DNA from: Methylovirgula ligni
Lineage (GTDB): Bacteria; Pseudomonadota; Alphaproteobacteria; Rhizobiales; Beijerinckiaceae
Direction of reading: 5' to 3'
Length of the DNA: 64,000 nt
NCBI RefSeq assembly: GCF_004135935.1
Contig: NZ_CP025086.1
Location: forward strand, 1,488,001-1,552,000
This document shows positions 55,461 through 63,344 of the stretch, piece after piece. The first letter of the stretch is position 1. Every line of letters begins with the position of its first letter. The notes under the pieces were generated by a model that searched no databases, was not told where the DNA came from, and saw nothing but the letters and a program-made list of their open reading frames with translations. A program made the position numbers and the translations under genes.

Positions 55461-56399
55461 ATGCTGGACGCCGTATCGCTCGATCAACTCAGGGTCTTTA
55501 TCTGCGCCGTGGAGGAAGGCAGTTTCTCCGCCGCGGCGCGCAAGCTGCGCCGGGCGCAATCGGCTGTCAGCGAAATGGTGAGCGCGCTGGAAGCGCAGAT
55601 CGGCGTCCCGCTCTTCGATCGCGGCGGCCGTTATCCCAAGCTCACCGGCGCCGGTGCGGTTCTGCTTGCCGATGCGCGCGGCATCGTCTCCGGCGTCGAT
55701 TTCATGAAGGCGCGCGCCAAGGGCATGTCGGCGGGCCTGGAGCCGGAGCTTTCGGCCGTGGTCGATGTCTTCTTCCCGATGGAGGCACTGACCTCGGCGG
55801 CGAAGGAGTTTCGCGAGCGATTTCCCGGCACGCCGCTGCGGCTTTATGTCGAGGCGCTCGGCGGCGTATTCCAGCCGCTGCTCGATGGCCGCGCCAGCCT
55901 CGGCATCGCCGGGCCGCTGCCGCAGATACCGGCCGCGGTTACGCCGGAGCGTCTGTCGGACGTCGGCCTCGTCATGGTCGCGGCGCGCGAGCATCCGCTG
56001 GCGGCGTTTGAGGGGCCGATTCCGAAATCGGAGCTGGCGCGGCACGTCCAGCTTGTCCTGACCGACCGCTCGGAGCTTTCCGCCGGCCGCGAATACGGCG
56101 TCGTCTCGCCCGCGACCTGGCGGCTCTCGGATCTTTTCGCCAAACACGCCTTTCTCCTCAACGGCCTCGGCTTTGGCGGCATGCCGCTGCATACGGTGAA
56201 ACCCGACATCGACAGCGGCAAGCTCGTCGTGCTGAAAATCGAGGATATGCCGGCCGGCGGCCTGATGTTGCCGATGTATGCCGTCTATCTTACCGCCGCG
56301 CCGCCGGGCCCCGCCGGGCGCTGGCTGATCGAGCGGCTGAAGCTCTGTCCAAGTGCGCTCCTCAAAGCGGAACCTGAAACTGCTTCCACTGGACCATGA
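55461..56399 (+). CDS. LysR-family transcriptional regulator
   Basis: From ATG 55461 the 312-residue protein has the LysR winged helix-turn-helix: LDQLRVFICAVEEGSFSAAARKLRRAQSAVSEMVSALEAQIGVPLFDRGGRYPKLTGAG. A periplasmic-binding-like effector domain of about 200 residues follows. It is divergent from the yceI-cybB-yceI operon and likely controls it. Its 3' end overlaps the convergent flavin reductase gene by 38 bases. Confidence 0.93.
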   Translation: MLDAVSLDQLRVFICAVEEGSFSAAARKLRRAQSAVSEMVSALEAQIGVPLFDRGGRYPKLTGAGAVLLADARGIVSGVDFMKARAKGMSAGLEPELSAVVDVFFPMEALTSAAKEFRERFPGTPLRLYVEALGGVFQPLLDGRASLGIAGPLPQIPAAVTPERLSDVGLVMVAAREHPLAAFEGPIPKSELARHVQLVLTDRSELSAGREYGVVSPATWRLSDLFAKHAFLLNGLGFGGMPLHTVKPDIDSGKLVVLKIEDMPAGGLMLPMYAVYLTAAPPGPAGRWLIERLKLCPSALLKAEPETASTGP

Positions 56400-56919
56400 G
56401 GTCCTTGAGATCGAGCACGCGGCCATCGGCAGTAAACGTGCCATCGCCATTGTGATGCAGGGTGCGGCGTTCCTTGCGCGTGCGGTCGATCCAGATCGCC
56501 ACCGCTTCAAGAACGAAGAGATTGTATTTGCCGACAAGCGACGTGTCGGCGACGCGGCATTCGATATTGGCGAGGCATTCGGCAACCAGAGGCGCGCCGA
56601 CTTCGGCGGCGGGCAGGGGCGTCAGCCTGAATTTCTTGAATTTGTCGGTTTCGGCGCCGGAACAATTGCCGATCTTGACCACCTTGCGGGCGAGATCGAC
56701 CGTCGGCACGGCGATGACGCATTCGCCGGTCTCGCGGAGCGCCTTATAGCTGTGGTCCCACGGGCCGATGATGCAGCCGATCAGCGGCGGCGCATGCTGG
56801 ATCATCATATGAAAGCCCATCGTCATGATGTTCGGTATAGAGTCATGCCGCGTCGTCACCAGAACGATCGGTCCGGCTTCGAGCAGACGATAGGCCTTGG
56901 TGGGTGCAATTCGATCCAT
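56362..56919 (-). CDS. flavin reductase-like FMN-binding split-barrel protein
   Basis: The 185-residue product has PIVLVTTRHDSIPNIMTMGFHMMI, PLIGCIIGPWDHSYKALRETGECVIAVP, GNCSGAETDKFKKF and LANIECRV, matching the flavin-reductase-like protein at 40093 block for block. It probably binds FMN and takes electrons from NAD(P)H. Unlike that paralog it has no cytochrome partner and overlaps the lysR 3' end tail to tail. Confidence 0.87.
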   Translation of the reverse strand: MDRIAPTKAYRLLEAGPIVLVTTRHDSIPNIMTMGFHMMIQHAPPLIGCIIGPWDHSYKALRETGECVIAVPTVDLARKVVKIGNCSGAETDKFKKFRLTPLPAAEVGAPLVAECLANIECRVADTSLVGKYNLFVLEAVAIWIDRTRKERRTLHHNGDGTFTADGRVLDLKDLMVQWKQFQVPL

Positions 56920-56968
56920 GCCTTAATCTTCACTGACGTCTTGACGCGCGAATCTGCTACGGAAAATC

Positions 56969-57580
56969 ATGTCACGAAATTCAGTCAGACTGACGCTGCT
57001 CGTTATCGCATTTCTCGTTGCGGCGGCTTCATCCGCCGGCGCGCAGGCGAACCTCGTCGAAAGCATTCTGGGCGATCCGGCCGCGCCGGTCGCCGGCGAT
57101 CCGCATGGCGATGTCACCATCGTCGCCTTTCTCGACTACAATTGCCCCTATTGCCGCCGCGCGACGCCGATGCTCGACCGGTTCGTCGCCAGCGACCGGC
57201 ATGTCAAGCTCATCTATAAGGATTGGCCGATCCTCGCGCCATCGTCCATCGTCGCGGCGAAGGTGGCGCTGGCGGCGAATTATCAAGGCAAATATCAGAT
57301 CGCGCATGATGCGTTGATGGCGATCAAGCTCAGTCCCGCGACCCAGGCCTCGATCAAGCAGGCGATGGAGACGGCGGGGATTGATCTTACGCAATTGAAC
57401 AAGGATCTCGCGGCGCATAACGCGGAGATCAGCGCCCTGCTGCAACGGAATATCGAGCAGGCGAACGCGCTGCATCTGCAGGGCACGCCGGTCTATCTCA
57501 TCGGTCCCTATCTGATCGCCGGCGCGATCGATGAAGCCGGATTGAAGAAGCTCGTGACGAAATTGCGTGACGCAAAATAG
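56969..57580 (+). CDS. DsbA-family periplasmic thiol-disulfide oxidoreductase
   Basis: The 203-residue protein has a signal peptide (MSRNSVRLTLLVIAFLVAAASSAGA), then GDVTIVAFLDYNCPYCRRATPML with the redox pair Cys59-Cys62 (CPYC), KDWPILAPSS and LQGTPVYLIG with the cis-Pro. This is the ScsC/Com1-like group of DsbA proteins, which form or shuffle disulfides in secreted proteins. The six-cysteine secreted peptide at 39840 is a possible client, though not adjacent. Confidence 0.92.
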   Translation: MSRNSVRLTLLVIAFLVAAASSAGAQANLVESILGDPAAPVAGDPHGDVTIVAFLDYNCPYCRRATPMLDRFVASDRHVKLIYKDWPILAPSSIVAAKVALAANYQGKYQIAHDALMAIKLSPATQASIKQAMETAGIDLTQLNKDLAAHNAEISALLQRNIEQANALHLQGTPVYLIGPYLIAGAIDEAGLKKLVTKLRDAK

Positions 57581-57596
57581 CTCTTCGCGGCCGGCA

Positions 57597-57641
57597 TCAA
57601 CTCGCAAGACTGCAGCTTGCAAGACTTCAGCTTGCGAGACT
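57597..57641. repeat. 15-bp tandem repeat, three units, spanning a stop codon
   Basis: Three imperfect 15-base units lie at 57597-57611, 57612-57626 and 57627-57641, each a variant of TCAGCTTGCAAGACT. The minus-strand GGDEF-EAL gene ends in the third unit. The second unit has Cys (TGC) where the third has the stop (TGA). Confidence 0.75.
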
Positions 57642-59579
57642 CATGCGGCGGGCATCGCTCGCGGGCTTTGAGAGCTTGAGCAGGAGTTCGGCCTCGGGGA
57701 GCGGCCTAGAGAAGAGATAGCCCTGGCCCTGCGTCGGGCCAAGCATGCGGACGAAGGATTCCTGCTCGGCCGTCTCGATCCCCTCGACAACGATTTCCAG
57801 CGACAGATCCTTGGCAATCTGGGTGATCGCCTTGATGATCGCGGACGAAGCGGTATTGACGTAAAGGCTGTCGGTGAATTTCTTGTCGATCTTGATGGTC
57901 GAGAACGGAAAATCCTGGATATACGACAGCGACGAATAGCCGGTGCCGAAATCGTCGAGCACCAGTTTGGTGCCCATGCCCGCCAGAATGTCGAGCGTCT
58001 TGTGTGTCGAAGGCGTATTCGCGAGCAGGAGCGTCTCGGTGATTTCGAGATGCAGCCGCCGCGCCGCCAGCCCGGTCCGTTGCAAGGCGGAGCGGACCGC
58101 GCCAATCAGCAATTCGGGCTGATTAAACTGGACCGGCGAGAGATTGACCGCCACGGCGATATCGTCCGGCAGCTTCAAAGCAATTTGGCAGGCGGCTTCG
58201 AGGATTTGCTCGCCGATCTCGACAATCGCCATCGTCTCTTCGCTGACGGGGATGAAGGCGCCGGGCGGGAGCAAGCCGCGCGTCGGATGATTCCATCGCA
58301 GCAAGGCTTCGACGGCGACCACTTTCTTCGACGCGAGCTCGTAGATCGGCTGATAGTGGAGAACGAATTCGTGCCGGTCGACCGCGAGCTGAACCTCGTT
58401 GCGCAAGGTACGCTGCGCATGGATATCGCTTTCCATCTGCGGTGCAAAAATACGGTATGTCCTGCCGCCCGCGCGCTTGGCCTCGTAGAGCGCGATGTCA
58501 GCCTTCTTGATGATATCGCCGGCGAGAAGCCCGTTGTCCGGAAAGACCGCCGCGCCGATACTTGCCGTCGGCGCGAAAACCTTGCCCTCGACGCTCACCG
58601 GCTGCGCCAGGGTCGCGGCAATGCGCCGGACGATGTGCTCTATTTCGACAATCTCCGTGCAGCCGAGCTTGATGAGAAATTCGTCGCCGCCAAAGCGGGC
58701 GATGAGATCGCCGGCGCGGGTGACGGCGCGCAGGCGGCGCGACACTTCGACGATCACCGCGTCGCCCGCGGTATGGCCCATCGTATCGTTGATCTCCTTG
58801 AAGCGATCGAGATCGAGATAGAGGATGGCGAATTTCTTCTGCGGGTCGGTGGCGATAACTTGCGAAACCTGCTCGCTGAACGTGTGACGGTTCATCAGGC
58901 CCGTCAGCTTGTCGAACATGGCGAGATGCCGCGTCGCCTTGTCGGCATTGTAGACGGCGATGACGTTCTGCTGCAGCGAAAAGGTCACGAAGACGGTCGC
59001 GAGCATCGTCCCGATCAAGAGCAGCACCGCGACATTGCCATAGGTGCTGCGCATCAGTGCATAGCCGACGATCATCGGGCAGATGGTCAACATGACTTGC
59101 GTGACGACGATATGCGGGCGGCCGGCATTGCGGGCGACGACGCCCATCGCGTAGCCGACCGCCGCGCCGGCGGCGACGGCATGCGTTCCGGTCGAAGCGG
59201 GGTGCCGGATGAGAGCGTAGCAGGTCAGCCCGAAGGCGGTGGTGAAGAGCGCGGAATAAATGAAAAAGAGCCGGTCGTAATAGGCGCCGTCGGCGCGTGT
59301 GACCAGCTTATCCCGATGGCGGACAAAGCTGTGGTAGACCGACGTCCGCCCAATCCCCGTGGCGAGCATCGCGGCCGCGAGGAGCAGATAGAGCTTGTCT
59401 CTGGTCAACAGGTAGCCGGCCGCGGCGACCGCCATGCCGAGGATATTCGCCGAATTGAGCGATGACTGCGACGTGAACAGCGAACCGACGAGATGGTTGT
59501 AAAGCTCGGCATCGCGCCGCGAGTGCCGCCAGATCTGCGCCCGTCGCCAAATTCGCCAGCGGATATCCTTGAGAATCAT
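57627..59579 (-). CDS. membrane-anchored GGDEF-EAL c-di-GMP protein
   Basis: About 650 residues are read from ATG 59579 (GTG 59594 possible). Five to six membrane segments in residues 40-215 form a sensor region of unknown type. A GGDEF domain with LTGLMNRHTF, DLDRFKEINDTMGH and intact RFGGDEF follows. An EAL domain has VEALLRWNHPTRG, NLSPVQF, EITETLLL, DDFGTGYSSLSYI and KIDKKF with all key acids present. Both synthesis and breakdown of c-di-GMP are therefore possible; which one dominates cannot be told. It lies 104 bases downstream of an RpfF-like gene on the same strand and is likely co-transcribed. Confidence 0.92.
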   Translation of the reverse strand: MILKDIRWRIWRRAQIWRHSRRDAELYNHLVGSLFTSQSSLNSANILGMAVAAAGYLLTRDKLYLLLAAAMLATGIGRTSVYHSFVRHRDKLVTRADGAYYDRLFFIYSALFTTAFGLTCYALIRHPASTGTHAVAAGAAVGYAMGVVARNAGRPHIVVTQVMLTICPMIVGYALMRSTYGNVAVLLLIGTMLATVFVTFSLQQNVIAVYNADKATRHLAMFDKLTGLMNRHTFSEQVSQVIATDPQKKFAILYLDLDRFKEINDTMGHTAGDAVIVEVSRRLRAVTRAGDLIARFGGDEFLIKLGCTEIVEIEHIVRRIAATLAQPVSVEGKVFAPTASIGAAVFPDNGLLAGDIIKKADIALYEAKRAGGRTYRIFAPQMESDIHAQRTLRNEVQLAVDRHEFVLHYQPIYELASKKVVAVEALLRWNHPTRGLLPPGAFIPVSEETMAIVEIGEQILEAACQIALKLPDDIAVAVNLSPVQFNQPELLIGAVRSALQRTGLAARRLHLEITETLLLANTPSTHKTLDILAGMGTKLVLDDFGTGYSSLSYIQDFPFSTIKIDKKFTDSLYVNTASSAIIKAITQIAKDLSLEIVVEGIETAEQESFVRMLGPTQGQGYLFSRPLPEAELLLKLSKPASDARRMSLAS

Positions 59580-59698
59580 TCCGGCCACAAGCACTTAGTC
59601 AGGGTAAAAGCCTTCAAGTCCACCCTGCACATAGAATCGTTGACCGGATGTTGCGCGTTATTCTTAAATTTTAGACCAAGTTGTAGCGGTCGAGAATC

Positions 59699-60685
59699 CT
59701 ACTCAGCGGCAGGAACGGCGGGAACTCTGACCTGGGCTGTTTCGACGCGGCCTTGCTTGGCCATGCCGTAGATGTGCTGCAGCATCCGGTCCTGACCGAC
59801 GCTGATTCGCTGCAGACGCGAAATCTCCATCGGGGACAACCTCAGCATGTGGTCCGTCCAGGCGGCAGCGAGCGCAACGAGCTCATTGCGAAACTCTTCG
59901 GCCCGGCGGCGATGGAAGGCTTCGTAGAGGCCCAGCCGCGCGGCATGCATCGGCATCGTCTCGCTCGCATATTTGCGCAGCCAAGCCTCGCCCTGGCCCG
60001 AGGCAGCGGTGGCATCCAGCGCACCCAGGGCCTCGAATTCCGCGGCGGTAAATTCCGCGCCCGTCGAGAGAAGCCTGTGCGCGGCCCTTGTGCCGATGCG
60101 CTGCGAGAGAACCGCCACCGAAGCGACCGGGAAATGGTTGAATTTGACCTCTGGATAGCTGAACGAGGTCTGCTCCTCGGCGATCACCAGATTGCAAGAC
60201 AGCGGCGCGTCGATGCCGCCGCCTATGCCCTTGCCCTCGATCGTCGCCATCGTGATCGCGGTTCCCGAGAGGCTGGTGGCATTGCCCAGGACGCCTTCGA
60301 TCGAGAGTCGCGCATGTTCCTGCAGGGCGGCGCGGTCGCCCCGACCGATGCAGTCGAGGTAAAAATCGAGATCGCCGCCAAAGGTGAAAATGGGCCCCTT
60401 GGCGCGGTAGGCGAAGAATCGGATGGGCGAGCGCTCATAATCCTCCCCGCCCCAAAGCGCGACGATGGCTTTTTGCAGACGCGAAACGCTATCGACGAGG
60501 CCGAGGGTAAAGACGGGCTTCGGCTCCGGCGCAATCGTCACCCAGAGGGTTTTGATCGGCGGCTCGTACTCGAGCTTGAGCTGCGGAAGGGACCCCGCCT
60601 CGTGACGGATTTCACCGATCACCTCAGCTGAGGAAACCTCGATGTCCTTGGGACGCGTAATCGAATGGACGGAGTGCGTTAACAC
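59699..60685 (-). CDS. RpfF-like crotonase (candidate diffusible signal factor synthase)
   Basis: The 328-residue product has FTFGGDLDFYLDCI, GTAITMATIEGKGIGGGIDAPLSCNLVIAEE and FSYPEVKFNHFPVASVAVLSQRIG, which match RpfF rather than housekeeping enoyl-CoA hydratases. RpfF catalytic Glu161 corresponds to Glu179, and the other catalytic Glu (141) corresponds to Asp159, twenty residues earlier as in RpfF. RpfF makes cis-2-unsaturated fatty acid signals from acyl-ACP. With the Glu-to-Asp change, activity is plausible but altered. The start is GTG 60685 with a weak ribosome site. It is directly upstream of a GGDEF-EAL gene. Confidence 0.82.
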   Translation of the reverse strand: MLTHSVHSITRPKDIEVSSAEVIGEIRHEAGSLPQLKLEYEPPIKTLWVTIAPEPKPVFTLGLVDSVSRLQKAIVALWGGEDYERSPIRFFAYRAKGPIFTFGGDLDFYLDCIGRGDRAALQEHARLSIEGVLGNATSLSGTAITMATIEGKGIGGGIDAPLSCNLVIAEEQTSFSYPEVKFNHFPVASVAVLSQRIGTRAAHRLLSTGAEFTAAEFEALGALDATAASGQGEAWLRKYASETMPMHAARLGLYEAFHRRRAEEFRNELVALAAAWTDHMLRLSPMEISRLQRISVGQDRMLQHIYGMAKQGRVETAQVRVPAVPAAE

Positions 60686-61052
60686 GGCACAAATCCGATT
60701 CTTCCACGCCGATACTCATCGGCACTCCAATAAGTTGGGCTCGAAGTAACGATTTGTAAACCATAACTGGAATCATTTGATCGGTTTTTCGATAAGCTTT
60801 GACTCCTTCAACACGCCAAGGAACGGGCTCGCCTCGGCTGAGGTAAAGGCCGCGGAAGGATCAGTTGCGAGGGCGGCGAGATCGCAAAGCTCGGACTTTG
60901 CATGGTCGGGTTCGACCACGATGCGGGAAAATGACGCGGGTCTGTCATGCGATCTTCGCGGAGCTACGGCATGCGCGCTTCGGCCATCAGGCGCTTGATT
61001 TGCAAATTCGCGCGTCCTGCTAAACCCAAGCCGGGACGGCGCAGAGGGATTC
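60686..61052. other. divergent intergenic region, promoter-bearing
   Basis: A gap of about 367 bases lies between the RpfF-like gene and the FAD oxidase gene. The 60760-60800 segment is AT-rich. A 73-codon plus frame (60777-60998) has no recognisable content. No tRNA-like or riboswitch-like fold was seen. Confidence 0.35.
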
Positions 61053-62300
61053 ATGATGCCTGATAGTTTTGATGTTGCGATCGTCGGTGCGGGCGCGGCG
61101 GGATTGGCGGCAGCGCTTGCACTGACACGCGCCGGCCGGAGCATCGTCGTGCTGGAAGCTCGCACACGTCCCGGAGGCCGCGCTTTCACTTTTGCGGCGC
61201 AGGGCGGCTTTCCGCTCGACGCCGGCTGCGGCTGGGTGCATTCCGCAGATCGCAATGTGCTGGCGCCGCTCATCGAGGCGGCAGGCTTCGTATTCGAAAA
61301 GCATTCGGCGAATTGGGGGCGCCAATCCGGCGACCAGGGGTTCAGCGCCACCGAGCAGAAGGAATTCGCCGAAGCCTTCGAGGCTTTCGATGCGCGGCTT
61401 GCCGCCGCCGCCTTGAAGGGAATCGATTCTCCGGCCTCGGATTATTTCGAACCCGGCACCCGCTGGAACAACCTGATCGACGCGGTCAGTTCCTATTATA
61501 ATGGCGCGGAGTTCGATCGGGTCTCGGTGCTCGACTATGATGCCTATGTCGATACGGGTGTGAATTGGCGGGTCAGGGAGGGGTATGGCGCGGCCATCGC
61601 GGCCGTGGCTGCCTCCATCGCGCCGCGCTTCGAGTGCGCGGTGACGGCGATCGATCATCGTCATGTGCCGGTGCGCCTCGAAACCCAGCAGGGCCTGGTA
61701 TCGGCGCGCGCGGTGATCGTCACCGTGCCGACCAATCTCCTCGCCAAGGAGCGGATAGCCTTCTCGCCGCCTCTGCCGGACAAGGCCGAGGCCGCGGCGG
61801 GCCTGCGGCTTGGGACGGCGGAGAAAGCCTTCTTCCTCTTGGCGCAGCCGGAGGAATTTCCGGTCGAGGGTCATCTCTTCGGCCGCATCGATCAGACCGC
61901 GACGGGTTCCTATCACACCCGGCCTTTCGGCCGTCCCTATGTCGAAGCGTTTATTGGTGGCCGCAACGCCGAGGATTTAATCCGCGAAGGCGAGGGCGCA
62001 CTCGGCGCCTTCGCGCTCGATGAATTGAGCGCGCTCATCGGCTCCGCCTTCCGCCGGCGTGCGACGCCGATCGCCGAGACCGGCTGGGCGCGCGATCCCT
62101 GGGTGCTCGGCTCCTATTCGCATGCGCTGCCGGGGCACGCCGGGGCGCGGGCGGCGCTTGCCGCGTCGGTGGCGGAGCGGCTTTTCTTCGCCGGTGAGGC
62201 GACGCACCCGTCCTTCTTTTCGACTGTGCATGGCGCGTGGGAAACCGGCCTGCGCGCCGCGGAGGAAGCGTTGGCCGTCCTGCCCTCGCTGGCGCTTTGA
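61053..62300 (+). CDS. FAD-dependent amine oxidase
   Basis: The 415-residue protein begins MMPDSFDVAIVGAGAAGLAAALALTRAG, followed by VVLEARTRPGGRAFTF, the FAD site of monoamine-oxidase-type flavoenzymes. VIVTVPTNLLAKERI is in the middle and RLFFAGEATHPSFFSTVHGAWETGLRAAEE closes the FAD domain. It may oxidise an amine, polyamine or similar substrate, and no substrate is shown. GAGGGATTC precedes ATG 61053. It is divergent from the RpfF-like gene. Confidence 0.9.
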   Translation: MMPDSFDVAIVGAGAAGLAAALALTRAGRSIVVLEARTRPGGRAFTFAAQGGFPLDAGCGWVHSADRNVLAPLIEAAGFVFEKHSANWGRQSGDQGFSATEQKEFAEAFEAFDARLAAAALKGIDSPASDYFEPGTRWNNLIDAVSSYYNGAEFDRVSVLDYDAYVDTGVNWRVREGYGAAIAAVAASIAPRFECAVTAIDHRHVPVRLETQQGLVSARAVIVTVPTNLLAKERIAFSPPLPDKAEAAAGLRLGTAEKAFFLLAQPEEFPVEGHLFGRIDQTATGSYHTRPFGRPYVEAFIGGRNAEDLIREGEGALGAFALDELSALIGSAFRRRATPIAETGWARDPWVLGSYSHALPGHAGARAALAASVAERLFFAGEATHPSFFSTVHGAWETGLRAAEEALAVLPSLAL

Positions 62301-62383
62301 CAGATACCCGGCGTCAGTCTTGGATAAGTTCAGATAGATAGCCTCTCCCAACACCTCGCATGACGAACGCGCTCGACTGAACC

Positions 62384-63160
62384 ATGAATTACTTCACCGC
62401 ATTCCTCATCGTTGCCGGAGCCGGCCTCGCGGCCGCCGGGGCGGCGCTGCTCGTCCAGAAATTTGTCGAGGCCGACTGGCGGCGCGAGCACCATGACGTC
62501 GGCGCGACGGTCTTCCTGCAGCTCGGGGTTATCTTCGCCGTTCTTCTGGCCTTCGTCTTCAGCGAGTCCTGGACCGAATATAACGAAGCCTCGGCGGCGA
62601 TCGATCTCGAGGTCGGCGCCCTGCACGGCGCGGCGATGATCGCGGCGACTTTGCCACCGGCGCAGGCGAAAGACATCCTGACCAAGACAAAGGCCTACCT
62701 GGACAGCGTCGTGCAAGACGAATGGCCGGTGATGGCGACGCAGCGCGGCGAGGATCTCGCGACCGATCGGAAATTGCAGGCGTTAATCCAGGCCGTCGCC
62801 AACCTCAACGCAGACGATTCGACCGCACGCGAAAAGAAAACGGAAATTCTTTCTCTGCTGACCCAAGCGCACGCGCAGCGCGAAATGCGGATCTTTCAAG
62901 CCGACAGCGGCATTCCAGGAGTGCTTTGGACGGTGCTGATCGGGTTTGAACTGATCCTGGCGGCCTTCGTCGTCCTTTCCGGCCTGCGCTATCGGGCGTC
63001 GGCGGCAATGGTCGCGGGCATTTTCACGACCGCGGTGACAAGTATTCTCGTCGTCGCGCGGCTGCTCGATTATCCGTTTGAAGGGGCTTTGGCCTTGCAC
63101 GCGACGGATTTTGTCTCCGTCGTCAGTAAAGTCACGCGGCTGATCACGCCGATCGGCTGA
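62384..63160 (+). CDS. DUF4239 membrane protein (bestrophin-like)
   Basis: The 258-residue protein has an N-terminal membrane segment (FLIVAGAGLAAAGAALLV), EHHDVGATVFLQLGVIFAVLLAFVFSESW, a charged middle of about 110 residues and a C-terminal pair of membrane segments. The HHDVGATVFLQLGVIFAVLLAF region is characteristic of DUF4239. No biochemical role is established for this family, though a channel role is proposed by resemblance to bestrophins. Confidence 0.8.
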   Translation: MNYFTAFLIVAGAGLAAAGAALLVQKFVEADWRREHHDVGATVFLQLGVIFAVLLAFVFSESWTEYNEASAAIDLEVGALHGAAMIAATLPPAQAKDILTKTKAYLDSVVQDEWPVMATQRGEDLATDRKLQALIQAVANLNADDSTAREKKTEILSLLTQAHAQREMRIFQADSGIPGVLWTVLIGFELILAAFVVLSGLRYRASAAMVAGIFTTAVTSILVVARLLDYPFEGALALHATDFVSVVSKVTRLITPIG

Positions 63161-63344
63161 CGGGGCGACGCGGCAGCAAAGCGCTGGCGTTGCCGTATCG
63201 GCGCGCGCGTGGCGAAGCTTTGCAGTTCCGGGCGACGATATTACGCCAAAATAGCTTGCAATATATTGGCACAGCGCCCGCCAGACCCTTGCGCCGTGAG
63301 GCGCGACGCGCAAACTGCTGCCGGCGCGGCGTAAGGGGTTTTGA

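Noticed and set aside
55434-56585. 383-codon minus frame across the LysR gene
   Set aside because: Antisense shadow of the LysR regulator with no recognisable domain.
58002-59465. 487-codon plus-strand frame across the GGDEF-EAL gene
   Set aside because: Antisense shadow; the minus-strand product has complete GGDEF and EAL motifs.
60777-60998. 73-codon plus frame upstream of the FAD oxidase gene
   Set aside because: No ribosome site or recognisable content; treated as intergenic.
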